Of a stretch of DNA of 60,000 nt, positions 1 to 11,720 are shown in pieces. Origin of the DNA: Cryptomeria japonica (Eukaryota; Streptophyta; Pinopsida; Cupressales; Cupressaceae); the NCBI RefSeq assembly GCF_030272615.1, contig NC_081408.1, positions 307,029,950 to 307,089,949 on the forward strand. The letters run 5' to 3'. The position numbers and the translations under genes were made by a program. The notes under the pieces are model-generated. The model was not told the origin of the DNA, did not search any database, and was given only the letters and a program-made list of their open reading frames with translations. Numbering within the stretch: the first letter of the stretch is position 1; each line of letters starts with the position of its first letter.

Positions 1-328
1 AGAATCTGCCATCTAAACTCTTTATAGTTTTATTTTCTTGGACTGCATAATCTTGCTAGGTTTTGAAACAAGAAAATATGGTGCTTATGGTTTTTTGCCT
101 GCTCGGAAACCCTCTATTTTTGGAATATGCTGAGAATGGTTTTTGAGGCTACACCATTCAGCCATGTCAATACTGTAATTAATGCAAAATTAATATAAAT
201 CTCAGCTCTGCCTTTACTGATAAAAAAAAAAAAGTCATCTACTCAGAGTTTCACAAAATTATACTATCACTCAAGATATAAATTTGGATTAATAGAACAA
301 ACTTTAATTTTCTTCATAAATGATAATT
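1..328. other. AT-rich DNA with no recognised gene
   Basis: No reading frame or element signature is visible. The stretch contains a short poly-A run near 222-234 and otherwise ordinary AT-rich sequence. Confidence 0.5.
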
Positions 329-1030
329 TGTTAATGATGTAGCGTCAGAAGTAATCCTTCTGGCCGACTGAGACCAAATATGTGAATGGCCTATCAGCCT
401 TACATATTTGGTAATTCGATCATTCAAATTTAACCAATCTTTGCTGATTTCTATTAAGCAAATTAATGTTAATATTACTAATCAATAATAATAGAATCGA
501 TATTGATAAGGAAGTCATTGTTAGTCTAATCAATATATATTAACATATGGATTATTGGCTTGGTTAATTGATTGACATTAATTAACACATTATCTAAAGG
601 CTTTAAGTTAGCCGATTGATTAGTTAGCGATTTGTGAGAAAGTCGCTATCCTTCGTGCCTCTATGTAGGGTGGCGACTCTTGGAAAGAGTCACCCCCTCA
701 GCGATGATATAAGTGACAAACAGTGTGTTCGAACAAGGAGATACGGATCACGTATAATGCACACTGAATAACATCAGACCCGTAGCACATCGAACATAAT
801 GTTGAATATCAACAACAATAAATTATCTAATATCAGATCGAATAAGATCAACAAGGAATAAGCGAATGTTTGACGTATAGCAGAGCACATCAAATTGATA
901 CAACTGACAAGGAGGATTGAATGATTCACGGTGTACAATCTCAGGTTGGATATCGACAGTCAGCATACACGGGACAGTTAGTATTCACGGTGAATAATAT
1001 CTGGTTAATAACATATCAAATATATGAATG
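329..1030 (+). repeat. possible isolated copia-type LTR
   Basis: The segment begins TGTTAATG, as does the proposed start of the copia 5' LTR at 4404. About 44 bp inside it has an inverted repeat (arms ACCAAATATGT at 373-383 and ACATATTTGGT at 402-412) around a TGGCC..GCC core, the same relative place as the palindrome in the 4404 LTR. A GC-rich inverted repeat (GGCGACTCTT and AAGAGTC arms, about 670-698) lies just before a TATA-like GATATAAG near 706. The far end is uncertain: a TGGTATCAGACC string at 1029 resembles a tRNA-Met primer site, but it is not preceded by CA. It is called only by resemblance of layout. Confidence 0.3.
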
Positions 1031-2566
1031 GTATCAGACCGAATACGACTGTGAGCAAACTTAGATCGATACCATATCGCATAAATATATATAGCAGACA
1101 GTAGCATCTAATACGTATAACCCATTATTATATTCAGCAATATACCCTCGAACATTGCATTAATTCACAGGCGACACATACAACATCAGATCGCCATCCA
1201 TAAGTAAGAAGATTGAATTTATTGTGTCAGGGCGAATCGTTTAGTGGCGGATTATATATTTTCAGCACTTCGAACACATTCCAGTAGGTCGTTTCAACCA
1301 CTCAGCGTATCGTGTAAGCACATTATCAGATTGAGTATTCACAGATCAGCAGACCAAAGGAATATTACTGTTGATTGAATATAACATACATTATATCTGA
1401 TAAACAATATGCTCAGGTAGATCGAATCTGATCGAGAATACAACACTGCAAATTTGAGATATACACCAACAGATAAAAGACATTCGAACACACAGAAACG
1501 AAGTTCAAATTCATACTCAGATAAAGATTATCTAATTGATATCAAATTGTGATCAAAGCACAAATAAAATTTTAAATTTACCTGAACTTAATTTATCATG
1601 TAGGTAATTCATTCAAGCTTGTCATCCATCATTGTCCCAATCGTGTGCCTTGTGCAATGTTTTATACTCTTGTATAGTGTCACACGTGATTTTGAGTTAG
1701 AAGTGTAACAAATATAGACAGTGTAGGCTTGCTTGTTAAGACATTGATCTAAAGATGTAGATGGATGTTGCATGATGTAGGAATTAAGCCATGGACAAAG
1801 AAAAATGAAGTAAAATAAGTTGGGGAATCATAACACTAGGGTTACTAGGTTTTATAATTCAATAAGGAATATATGATTAATTATTATAATATAAAAAAAT
1901 CATTAAGTGTGATTTGGCCATATAACTCATTAGTTTTCTAGTTGAACATATTTCATTTATTTACGAGTTATAAAGGTCAAAATCATGAGTTCTATGAAAG
2001 ATACGAGCCTATATGTATGGTATAAAATGTATGATTATGATATTATATGATTTATCTTATGGTCAATCTCATTAGAGAATACTTATAGTATGGTAATATA
2101 TACAAGGATAGACAATGAAATGTTTTCTTTAAAAATTACAAATAAAAGCAACTCCTCATCTTCTATCAACACACATCTTATGTATTTTTCACTTGTGAGA
2201 TCGTTAAAGAATAGATCAATATAACACGAATGACATTGTTGAAATTGTGTCATGTGCATGAAGATTACGTAGAAATTTATGATACGAGCACGCGTGATGG
2301 ATTGATGGAAATAGTTAATAAACATTGGAATGTCTATCTTCATTCTTTTAAATTAGATATAAACTAAAAATATATAGTGACCATCATAAATAGAATGTTA
2401 TAACACTTATTTTCATATTAGTACAAAAATGTCAACATTTATGAGATTCTATGATTATTCTCCCCCATGTGTTATATCTTAGTAGTGAGTGAGAAACCTT
2501 TATTTATTTACTCTACCAGCTATACAAAGTTGAGAGTAAATACTACAAACTTTCTATAGCCAATAT

Positions 2567-2616
2567 CAATTCCTAGCCATTCATAATGTTAGGACATTAG
2601 GTACTTCAAATTTAAA
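2567..2616 (+). repeat. direct repeat, copy 1 of 2
   Basis: This stretch, containing ATTCCTAGCCATTCATAATG, recurs at 3771-3822 with a few changes and about 1.2 kb between the copies. It may mark a degraded element or a local duplication; no flanking target-site duplication was found. Confidence 0.6.
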
Positions 2617-3770
2617 CCATAATAATAATTAAATTAATAGCCACTAGCCGAAGTTAGGTCTCGTTAACTCGTTACTCCCTTCCGGTTGAACAATTAAAGG
2701 AGGGGCCACCCTTTACACCCCCTCTCCGGGCCTTTCTCACGAATAGTAGGGGACCTCCCCAATCCCGACACATTGACCAAATGAAGGAAGGATAAGAGTA
2801 TCATGTAAACATATTTGTAAAAACAATCATTGAATAATAATTGACACAATACATAAAATTTGTGAGAGAAAAAAGCTTATGATAAAAATCCCACAAAATA
2901 TCATTCAATAGTAAGAAAACACACATTAAGTTTATATAATTATAAACATAAAAACATAGCTAATACGATCTTACCTCTCCTCCTCCCCATAAATGCCTTA
3001 CAAGTACTTGTAGTTATTCTAATCTATGAATGTGAACCATTCACATATATATATTGATTCCCATAGAGAGCTCTATGTGGAGTCAATGCAATTTGTACAT
3101 TGGAGTGGTTATAATGCAGTCTAGTCCAAGAGTCTTATTAGACTGTTGGACTTAGCAGCCTAAACCTATACAATTCATACCAATGATTAAGAAAAAAGAT
3201 TACACACTTATTCATTAAAAAATCGACATTTGTCAGAACTCTCAAAACTCTCTTCCCATAACTCTCCAAACAACCAACGCTTCCTCTCCAGAATGCCCAC
3301 AGACAACATTGAATCGTTAATAATATGAAGCTCAAATAAGTTGAACTGTCACAAGGGATTCACATTCTCAAAGCTGAAGAAATGCCTACCCAAGAAATGT
3401 TTCCTTCCATAGCACAAGGAATTCTGATCACCATTATTTGAAAATCCATAAGTCGCTCAAGTCTTCCGTTAACCAAAACCTTTCATATTCTCCATTTCGG
3501 TAGATCAAAACTTTCATGAACCTCTTTTGACAAGTTGGTGAGTTCCTGGTGAATCTTCTTTTGACATAATTGGCTTCCAAAGAATTTACTTTCCAAGAAC
3601 CATTCTTCCTTTCACCTCATCAAATTCCTTTTTTTTTAAATTTCCTCTTTCGAGGAACCAAGAGTTTTGCGAGCCATATGTTTTGACAAAAGGAAAAGTT
3701 CGTGAACTAACGATTTTGTTGAAGACGATTTTTTTAAACCTTTTTCTCCTTTGCATTTTAAGGAGTTGCC

Positions 3771-3822
3771 ATTATCAATTCCTAGCCATTCATAATGTTA
3801 GGACATATGGAACTTCAAGTTA
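3771..3822 (+). repeat. direct repeat, copy 2 of 2
   Basis: Second copy of the repeat at 2567-2616, sharing the core ATTCCTAGCCATTCATAATG followed by TTAGGACAT. Confidence 0.6.
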
Positions 3823-4011
3823 CATTGTTTTTCAAAGAGGTAGTTAGGTTGTATGGCTAATTTGATGAGTATTGGTATTTATGCAAACTTGGTAACTTTA
3901 AGTTTAAATCATAACAGTGTTGAAATTAAGTGGTTAAATTTTTTCAGAGATCTCAATTTTTTTGTCATTTATTAGATTTGAGCTAAATAAATTTGGAATT
4001 AGTTATGGAAA

Positions 4012-4091
4012 CAACTATTTAGCAAGTTATATAAGGGCACATCTTCTAATATGTACACATTTTTTTCCTTATATAACTTGCTAAATAGTTG
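4012..4091. repeat. perfect 25-bp inverted repeat (foldback)
   Basis: The left arm at 4012-4036 (CAACTATTTAGCAAGTTATA then TAAGG) is the exact reverse complement of 4067-4091, with a 30-bp loop. It would fold into a precursor-like hairpin of about 80 nt. It could be a tiny foldback element or the remains of a miniature transposon. Confidence 0.75.
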
Positions 4092-4403
4092 TCTAGATAG
4101 CCGGTTCCAATAAATTCTCTTACGACTTATCATCAAAACCAAACCAAACAAAAAAAATAAAATTTGATTTTGTTGGTTGATGTTGAATCGTATGTGAACC
4201 TAAATTCTCTTGCATCAGGCACATTAGGTAAGTGATTTATCATGAGTTTGGAACTCATGAATGTTTTTGTAATTGAGGGAATTTGCCACCTCAAGGATGA
4301 TGCATCCTTGAGGGCAAATTGTCCTTCCGATTACCTTTGCGAACTAGCGCTGAGATGAGCCAGGGGATAACAGAATTATGCAAGAAGTGCTAGACACCTG
4401 AGA

Positions 4404-5193
4404 TGTTAATGTTGTGTAACTTCGGTCAGATAATTGTGATCGTCAAAATCAAATGCTTAAGTGGCCAATTGGCCTTAAGCATTTGATAGTTGCTTTATCC
4501 TTGCAAGTTATGCTAAATTAGCTTATATGTATTGTCACCGAAGTATTTGTAATTGATGATTGGATTTAATACTCATATATTAATATATATTACAAATGTA
4601 TATATGTATCTATATATCTATATATACAATAATGTTTGTGATTTACATTATTGATATATATGTATATATAATATATACATATGTTTTTGTAATAAAGAAA
4701 AGATGACTATTAAATATGTTTATTAAAACCAGTAGTCGATATAATCTACTTGTTACATTTAATCGCTTGACAAACATTAGGTGACTTAAAGTCGAATTGG
4801 TTAATTATACCATCTTGCATTTTAGTGTATTGTCTTTAATGTTTATCGGTCTAACCCTCATGAATTCGTGGAGACATGTCTTCGTAGAGACATGTCTCTA
4901 CATGGATGTTATTCCACGTAGAGGCATGCCTCTACATAGGCATGCCTCCACACCATTGTATATATGGTGTATAGATGCAGTTAAGGGACAATATAGAAAT
5001 CAGAAATATTGAACCAGTTGGCTTGCACAAAAAACAAACATTGCTGTTACATATTCATTGAAATACAAATCATAAATTTGGATTGTTATTTCTTACTTGC
5101 TTATATTCAAAATAGATCAAATCAATATATGATAAAAGAAGTACTTTGATAAATAAAATAACCTTTAGCATTCTCAAATCTGATAAATTAACA
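4404..5193 (+). repeat. copia 5' LTR (start tentative)
   Basis: The right edge is fixed by the primer-binding site that follows it and by the terminal ..TTAACA. The left edge is proposed at TGTTAATG (4404) because it forms the expected TGTTA..TAACA ends and gives a typical copia LTR length of about 790 bp. Inside are a near-palindrome at 4448-4487, palindromes TAGAGACATGTCTCTA (4885-4900) and GTAGAGGCATGCCTCTAC (4918-4935), and TATA-like sequence near 4960. A matching 3' LTR was not found after 8262, so the boundary cannot be confirmed here. Confidence 0.5.
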
Positions 5194-5206
5194 TGGTATC
5201 AGAGCC
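5194..5206 (+). promoter_or_regulatory. tRNA-Met primer-binding site of the copia element
   Basis: TGGTATCAGAGCC, directly after the LTR end CA, matches the usual plant primer-binding site complementary to initiator tRNA-Met. It primes minus-strand cDNA synthesis. Confidence 0.85.
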
Positions 5207-5296
5207 AGTCTAAGGAAGATCATATCAGATTTAAATCAAGAATAGAAATTATATTGAAATCACATATAAACTCCCCTATCTCTTACTTACCTCAAA

Positions 5297-8262
5297 ATGG
5301 TAAATGGGGTTAGATTTGAGGACCGCCTTGAAGGGGCATCAAATTTCATTTAATGGAAATTTAGAATCATGACTACACTAAGAGAACATGAATTAGAAAC
5401 CCTCGTGCACAAAGATTCATCCATGCCAGAAGATGAAGATGAGAAAAGACTTAGGATTAAAAACAATAACAAAACTATGAAGATATTGGTAGATGTGAAA
5501 GATCACACATTGCCTATCATCTCCAAATTGGATACAACAAGCAAAATGTTTTCAACATTGAAAACATGTATGAAATTAACAACACTAGTAGGGTACTATC
5601 CTTAAAACAAAAACTTCATCATATAAAGATACATAAGGGTGAATCTATCACCTCATATTTCATGAGAATTAGGGAATTAAAAGACCGACTCTCTACAATC
5701 GGTCATATCGCAGATAGTAAATAGCTAACCCTGTTAGCACTAAATGGACTACCAAGATCATGGGAAGGATTCATACAAGGAATCAATGCTCGTGCCGAAC
5801 TACTTGATTTTGATAGATTAAAGACTGATTGCGTCCAGGAGGAATCAAGACTTATTGTAAGGGGAGATAATCAAACCACTTCAAATGAAGACATTTGTGT
5901 TCTAAATTCTTCCTCACACAAAAAGGGAAAGAAAAGAAATTTTAAAGGGAAGAAGGACAAAGAACCTAAAGGAAACAGAGGAAAATACTCTCACAAAAGG
6001 AAACGAGATATGACCAAAGTCTAATATTTTAGATGTGATGAATATGGACACTATGCCATTAAGTGCCTAGATAGATTAAAGACTCGAGTATCCTTTGCAG
6101 AAGTTGAAAAATCAAGGGAAGATGAAAAATCAGAAAAGCTTGTATTCTACTCTGCCCTTTCAAGTCAAGTTTCAACAAAATTCTAATACTTGGGTGATTG
6201 ATAGTGGAGCATCCAGACATATTACTGGATTCAAAGAACATCTTGATGACTTAAAAGGAAATTCAAATGAAGAAGTAACCATTGGGGATGATTCAAGCTA
6301 CCCTATGAAAGGGATTGGGACCTACACCATAAATTTGAAATCAAGGATTTCTCTTCAACTTTTAGGAGTACTATATGTACCAGGGATAAAAAGAAATCTA
6401 GTCTCCATTTCAGCACTTGAATATAAGGTTTATAGAGTCACCTTCATGGAAGGAAAAGTCTTAGCTTGGCCAAAGAATTCAACCATAAAGAAAGCCTACA
6501 CAATTGGAGTAAGACACAGATGCCTTTACAAACTATGCACGTCTCTCCCTCAAGATTTGTTACATGAATCACTAGACTCAAATAAAATTTGGCACAAGAG
6601 GTTAGAGCATCTACATTTCCGAGCTCTTCCCACAATTGAAAAGTTGGTGATTGGTCTACCCAAATTAAAACAAAATCATGAAGGTACGTGTAAAGGATGT
6701 GCTCTTGGAAAGAACACAAAAGGTATGTTTCACTCCAGCACTAGCAAAACAACAAATATATTAGGAATTGTTCATTCTGATTTATGTGGACCAATGTCTG
6801 TAACCTCCTTAGGAGGATTTTCATATTACATTATTTTTGTTGATGACTATTCTAGGAAGACATGGATCTATTTACTAAAATAAAAAGGGTCAGAAGAAAT
6901 CCTTATGAGATTTAAGGAATTCAAAGCCCTAGTAGAAAATCTATCTTGTAAGAAAATAAAAATCTCAAAGACAGACAATGGGGGGAATACACTTCAGAAA
7001 TATTTAAGATTTTTTGTAAAAATGCTGGGATTAAGAGGGAGTACACTGTTCCCTACAACCCCCAACAAAATGGGATAGCAAAAAGGAAAAATAGGTCTAT
7101 TGTAGAGCCATGATGTATGACCAAAATTTAAACACCTTCTTCTAGGCAGAAGCATCTAGCACTAATGTATACATTCAAAACAAGAGCCCTCACTCTCTCC
7201 TAGATAATAAAACCCCAAAAGAGCCTTCTTTCGAGCTAAGCCTGACATAAGCCATCTAAGAATCTTTGGTTGTCCTATACCTATTCATATACCAAAAGAA
7301 AAGAGGACCAAGCTAGATCCCTGAGGAATAAAAGGCATTTTTGTAGGTTATAGTGAAACCTCCAAAGCTTACAGAATTTATATTCCAAGTCAAAAGCAAA
7401 TTGAACTAAGTAGAGATGTGATATTTGAAGAAGATATTGCCTTCATGAAATCTAAAATCTCTCAAGATTTAGAAGACCCTCATCCTCCTCAAAACATGGA
7501 AGAAAATCCAGTTGCTGGGATTCAGAGGGAGACTCTAGAAACTATAAACAATGATGATAATGAGAATAACTCAGATCCTCAAAATCCTGTCCCCCTTGAG
7601 AATCGTAAAAGGCCTCTTCGGGCTAGAAAAATGATTCAAGAAGAAAAAGACATATGTTACTAAGTTAATGCACTTAGTCAGTTCATGTGTGAACCAAAGG
7701 AGATACATTTGATGGTTGCAAAACATATTCTGAGATATCTTCGAGGCACTATTGGCTATGGACTCAAATATGCTAATGTTGAACTAAACCTACATGGGTT
7801 CACATATTCAGATTGAGCTGGAAGTGTGGTAGATAGGAAAAGCACATTAGGGTGTTGTTTCAGTCTAGGATAAACTATGATATCCTAGATAAGTAGGAAG
7901 CAATCTTCAGTGGCTCAGAGTTCTACAGAAGTCGAGTACATTGCAACTTTTATGGGGACCAGAGAAGCAATATGGTTAAGGAAACTACTTGTGAGCATGT
8001 TTGGTCAACCACTGAATCCTACTCTTATTCATTGTGACAACCAGAGCTGTATAAAGCTATCTATTAATCCAATATTTCATGATAGATCCAAACATATTGA
8101 GATTCCTTATCACTATGTTAGAGACATGGTTGAAAGGAATGCTATCCAACTAAAATATGTGAGTATAGGCAAGTAGACTGCAGACATTCTCACCAAACCT
8201 TTGTCTAAAGAAAAGGTTGAGTACTTTCATAAGAAAATTGGCATGGTTGAAAATATAAGTTA
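5297..8262 (+). pseudogene. Ty1/copia gag-pol polyprotein, RT deleted
   Basis: Remnant polyprotein of a Ty1/copia retrotransposon. In order: a copia-type gag region (5297-5900); a zinc knuckle near 6025-6066 reading YFRCDEYGHYAIKC, where the first Cys is Tyr; protease with WVIDSGASRHITG (about 6190-6230); GAG-pre-integrase with WHKRLEHLH and CKGCALGK; integrase core with HSDLCGP and, after a stop at 6881, TDNGG and a catalytic Glu position that now reads Lys (GIAKRKNRS). The linker to 7660 runs straight into VNALSQF, sequence that normally follows the reverse transcriptase, so RT with its YVDD box is missing. RNase H follows (AQSSTEVEYIA, HCDNQSCI, about 7690-8262). Frameshifts lie near 5565 and 6178, and there are many stops. 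The element cannot move on its own. Confidence 0.9.
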
Positions 8263-8418
8263 AATTGATAATGTAATTTTTTATCTGTTGTACTATTTCT
8301 TATTTGTCATGTGTGAAACTATATGACTATTTAATCTTTGTGTGACTTGAAAAGATGTCGATTTTTTAGAGTTTCACTTATTTTGGTTAAAAGTACTCTT
8401 ACCTCACTATCAGGAATA

Positions 8419-8574
8419 GATATTATGAGACTTGATATTTGCAACTTTGTCATGATAGTTTACATCTCTCCAGGCATTATGATTGATATCATGAGACTTG
8501 ATATTTGCAACTTTGTCATGATAGTTTACATCTCTGCAGGCATTATGATTGATATCATGAGACTTGATATCTTG
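8419..8574 (+). repeat. 66-bp tandem repeat, about 2.4 copies
   Basis: Units start at 8419, 8485 and 8551 (GATATCATGAGACTTGATAT and on). The first two are nearly identical and the third is truncated. The motif ATCATGAGACTTGAT also appears more loosely down to about 8760, in what would be the 3' part of the copia insertion. Because 66 is a multiple of three, frames stay open on both strands; I do not consider them coding. Confidence 0.85.
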
Positions 8575-9566
8575 AGAAATCATAATGATTGAGATGATCA
8601 TGGTGAATATTATGAGACATAATATTCATGGATAGGCTAAGATTTATATCCCCATGATAGGTATCATGTGACTTGATACCAGTGCACATATCATGGATCT
8701 TGGATACTCTTTGAGAACCATGACAAAATATCACGAGAAGTGATATTTGTCACTAATACATTTGGTCTAGATTTCTGATGGAGGTTTCCGATGGAGAAGG
8801 TATATTGTGACCAATTTTTTTTTTTTTAAATGCTCGAATTCATCAGAATTTCGACGATAATTTCACATTTGGTTTCAATGGAGAAGGCATTAGGAATGAT
8901 TTTTTTTTTTTTTTAAAGTGCCCACGTTCATCGAAATTTTGATGACAACGGGCATTACTTCAAAAAAAAAAAGAAACACTTGAATTCATTTTAACCCAAA
9001 GCTGCAATCCCGCGCAAGCAGAGCTCTATCACTAATTGCGTGTGATCTCCTCCACCCAATCCTAAATAAAACTACCTGCCTATGAAAAGTAGAGCTCTAT
9101 CACTCCCACCCAACCCAACACTCGAGCTTCACTGTGGTGGCACATTCCAACTTTGACATTTCACGCAATTTAACAACTAAAAGGTTAGGGCGCTCTACTT
9201 CATATGAATTTTCATTTTGGGGTTGCACATTATCGATTTAATATTGATTATTGAATTTTGCATATGAATTTTGGACCTACTGCAAGGGAACTTTATGCCA
9301 CGCTATCGACAGCTAGATTATCTATGAAGATCATGATTATCGATACCCAGATTAACATTGATCATGCTAACAAAATATGGAAGTTGAACCTTAACAATAA
9401 AATGTTGAAGAAAACCCTTAAGTCTTGTTGAAGCTCCCATACATCATATCAGGAATAATCCTAAAAAGGACCTCTTTCCTTACATTCCCATCATTAGTAT
9501 ACTAGACCTAATAGACATACTAGCATGCATAATTCCTCTAAAACATAGCATTATTTCGCAAGGGCT
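8575..9566. other. non-coding DNA with a diverged duplication
   Basis: No gene seen. Two diverged copies of a roughly 90-bp block (about 8789-8872 and 8882-8952) share GATGGAGAAGG/AATGGAGAAGG, a poly-T tract and a CATCAGAATTTCGACGA-like end. GAGCTCTATCACT occurs twice near 9020 and 9087. Confidence 0.5.
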
Positions 9567-9568
9567 TC

Positions 9569-10117
9569 AAGAATGATAGCTAGATAAGTGCCAATTTCTA
9601 TTGCTTTCACTACAGAAGCCATTGAGAGCCAACCATCTTCCGCATCCAACATCCTTTGGAAGGGGGATAAATTTTTGTTGATGACCCCAATTCAGTACAC
9701 CTCCCATGCATCTTCTATCATGGTTTTCTTTCTTTCCTTCTCTGCCTTTGCTTGGACGTGATCCTCTTCCGAATCTGATGAGACATAATTGCTCGAGTTG
9801 AAATACAGACCCAACAGGCTTACCCAACTGCTTAAATCCAGGTTCAAGATTTCGTTAGCAACGACCTGCCCATCCACAGAGTGAATAAATCCATCTATCT
9901 TTTGGATACATGCCTCCTTTGAATCCAAAACATCGACCATTGGGCAGACGACTTCGTAGACGAAACCATCACACCAATGTCTACCACCACCCAAGATGGA
10001 GGTCACCAGTCTCCATACCACATCTCCTACCCTGTCATCGGTATGAAACAACCTCCTACAATGCATTTGAAAACTTTTCTCTCTACACATGCAACTCAAA
10101 ACGAAATGGTGAACCAT
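9569..10117 (-). pseudogene. unidentified gene remnant
   Basis: A minus-strand reading frame of 141 codons (10117 down to 9692) ends at TGA. The same frame then continues open to about 9569 with ordinary-looking protein (IGVINKNLSPFQRMLDAEDG, ending LAIILEALAK), so the TGA probably replaces TGG. The first part contains an acidic, then basic stretch (SDSEEDHVQAKAEKERKK). I do not recognise the family. Amino-acid composition and the readable continuation past a single stop suggest a former coding exon rather than chance. Confidence 0.4.
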
Positions 10118-10559
10118 TTCTGTGACACTTAGTTGAATATCGCATGCCTCCTCTCTACAAACACAATGGCCTTTTTATAATGATCAATCGTGAAACTACT
10201 AGGCCACAATTTTGGAATCAATTAGATCAGTCTAATTCCTCTCGATTGAATATTGTCCTTGATATCTTCCTGCAATATGCACATAATCTTTCTGAAGTGC
10301 TAGCTATGTACCTCTATTTGATGTATTGCTCATACTCATCCTTCTCTCCTGTCAAGATTGGTTTACAGAGATCCTTAGTACAAACCGAGGCAAAATTTCA
10401 CATTTTTTAACCTATTTTTGTTCTGATGTTCTGATTTGCACGATCCTTATCGCTTCTTACAATCCTTAAGAGCTCTGCACTCTGTTCCTCGTGAATGATT
10501 TCTTCTTTTTCATATCTTGACTCGATACTACTGAAGCTTTAGAGCATGTATTTCTTTTG

Positions 10560-11106
10560 GAGACTATATGAGAGAGATTGGGCAAATATACAAATAACAA
10601 TAGACCGTTGGACTTCATCGAGTAATTAAGAAAAGAAGAATTGGAGTGGTACTTGAAGAACTATCCTCAACACTCAGTCACTTGGGATGTAGTAAAAAAA
10701 GAGAATTTTTAGCAAACTTTGGCACTCTAGAAATTCCAACTAAAAGTGTTAGTAGGATGCAAAACTTAACACAAGGAGACAATTAATCAGTTAAAATATT
10801 TAACAAGAAATTTAAGGAAGTATATAGAAAAATGGAGGAACCTTTAAGTGAAAAAAAGAAAATAGAATAGTTCATACATGTATTACATAGAGATATTTGA
10901 ACAATATTGGATGGAAGTACCTAACAAATATGTTTATTCGATTGCCATGGCATACCAGATTGAAGCTCAATTATGGAGAAGACTGAAGAAAGATAGGAAT
11001 GCTAAAATCCTTGAAGATTTACAACTAAAAGTACATAAATTAGTAGTACAACAAGTAAACAAGGTCGGTGAACCTAAAAAGCCTAAGAAAATTTGGTATA
11101 CATGCT
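10560..11106 (+). pseudogene. Ty3/gypsy gag remnant, left part
   Basis: Decayed gag-like sequence with repeated stops. Readable pieces include LEWYLKNYPQHSVTWDVVKKE and, at 10878-11106, a Lys-rich segment (NKYVYSIAMAYQIEAQLWRR and on) ending KKPKKIWYTC. It is interrupted at 11106 by the solo LTR and resumes at 15505. Joined across the insertion, the sequence gives a degenerate CX2CX4HX4C zinc knuckle. The family is called from the gag-then-knuckle layout, not from strong conservation. Confidence 0.5.
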
Positions 11107-11394
11107 TGTTGTGACGTATTCACACATCGTCCCATTGCAAATGGGGACCCCAACTTTTTGCTTTCTAGGGTTTTATTTTTAGGTCTTTTAGGTTCTTGTC
11201 TATTGACCTTTTGCATTTGAAGGGTCACCAGGGGGCTCATTAGGGTAGTAGGCTTTGCTTGAGTCAGGTGGATCTCCTCAAGAGGTTAGGTCAATTGAGT
11301 GATTAGGGGTAATTTAGATCATTCCTAGGGTGTTTTTTGTGTACTATCTGGTCGCACTTCAAGTTGCTAAATCAAACCTTGGTTGAATACATAA

Positions 11395-11510
11395 TGTCAT
11401 CCTGATCCTAAAATGTCTTGAAATTTGGATAAGTCTGGAATGTCATCCTGATCCTGAAATTTGGCTAAGTCTGGAATGTCATCCTGATCTTGAAATTTGA
11501 CTAAGTCTAG
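11395..11510 (+). repeat. 36-bp tandem repeat, about 3 copies
   Basis: Units built on GGAATGTCATCCTGAT followed by CTTGAAATTTGGCTAAGTCT, in head-to-tail order inside the solo LTR. Confidence 0.75.
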
Positions 11511-11595
11511 AAAATTGAAGAATCCTCCAAAAACTAGATTTTGCATTATAACTCCTGGAGGTCCGAAACCACTCTCAAACATCTTGACAGTATAT

Positions 11596-11689
11596 ATGGA
11601 ATATAACTTAAAGTATAAGAAAGAAGAAAGATATAAGGAAATGTCACTTATATCTTTCTTCTTTCTTATACTTAAATGTTATATTCCAT
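11596..11689. repeat. 42-bp foldback within the solo LTR
   Basis: The left arm 11596-11637 (ATGGAATATAACTTAAAGTA and on) is the near-exact reverse complement of 11646-11688, with one mismatch and one single-base gap and a loop of about 8 bp. It could form a long hairpin in RNA. Confidence 0.8.
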
Positions 11690-11720
11690 TTATGAATCCT
11701 GACGAAGAGGCTAAAATGTC

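Larger units (their letters stand above)
1031..4403. other. AT-rich intergenic DNA
   Basis: No convincing gene. Contents are a GC-richer patch near 2640-2790, a roughly 50-bp direct repeat (2567-2616 and 3771-3822) and a perfect 25-bp inverted repeat at 4012-4091 (both listed separately), and a hairpin at 4281-4319 with CCTCAAGGATG arms. Short reading frames on the minus strand (2083-2343, 3138-3335) match no family I recognise and have no supporting context. Confidence 0.5.

Noticed and set aside
1029-1041. TGGTATCAGACC as a second primer-binding site
   Set aside because: It is not preceded by an LTR-like CA end, and ATCAGA strings are common throughout 700-1500.
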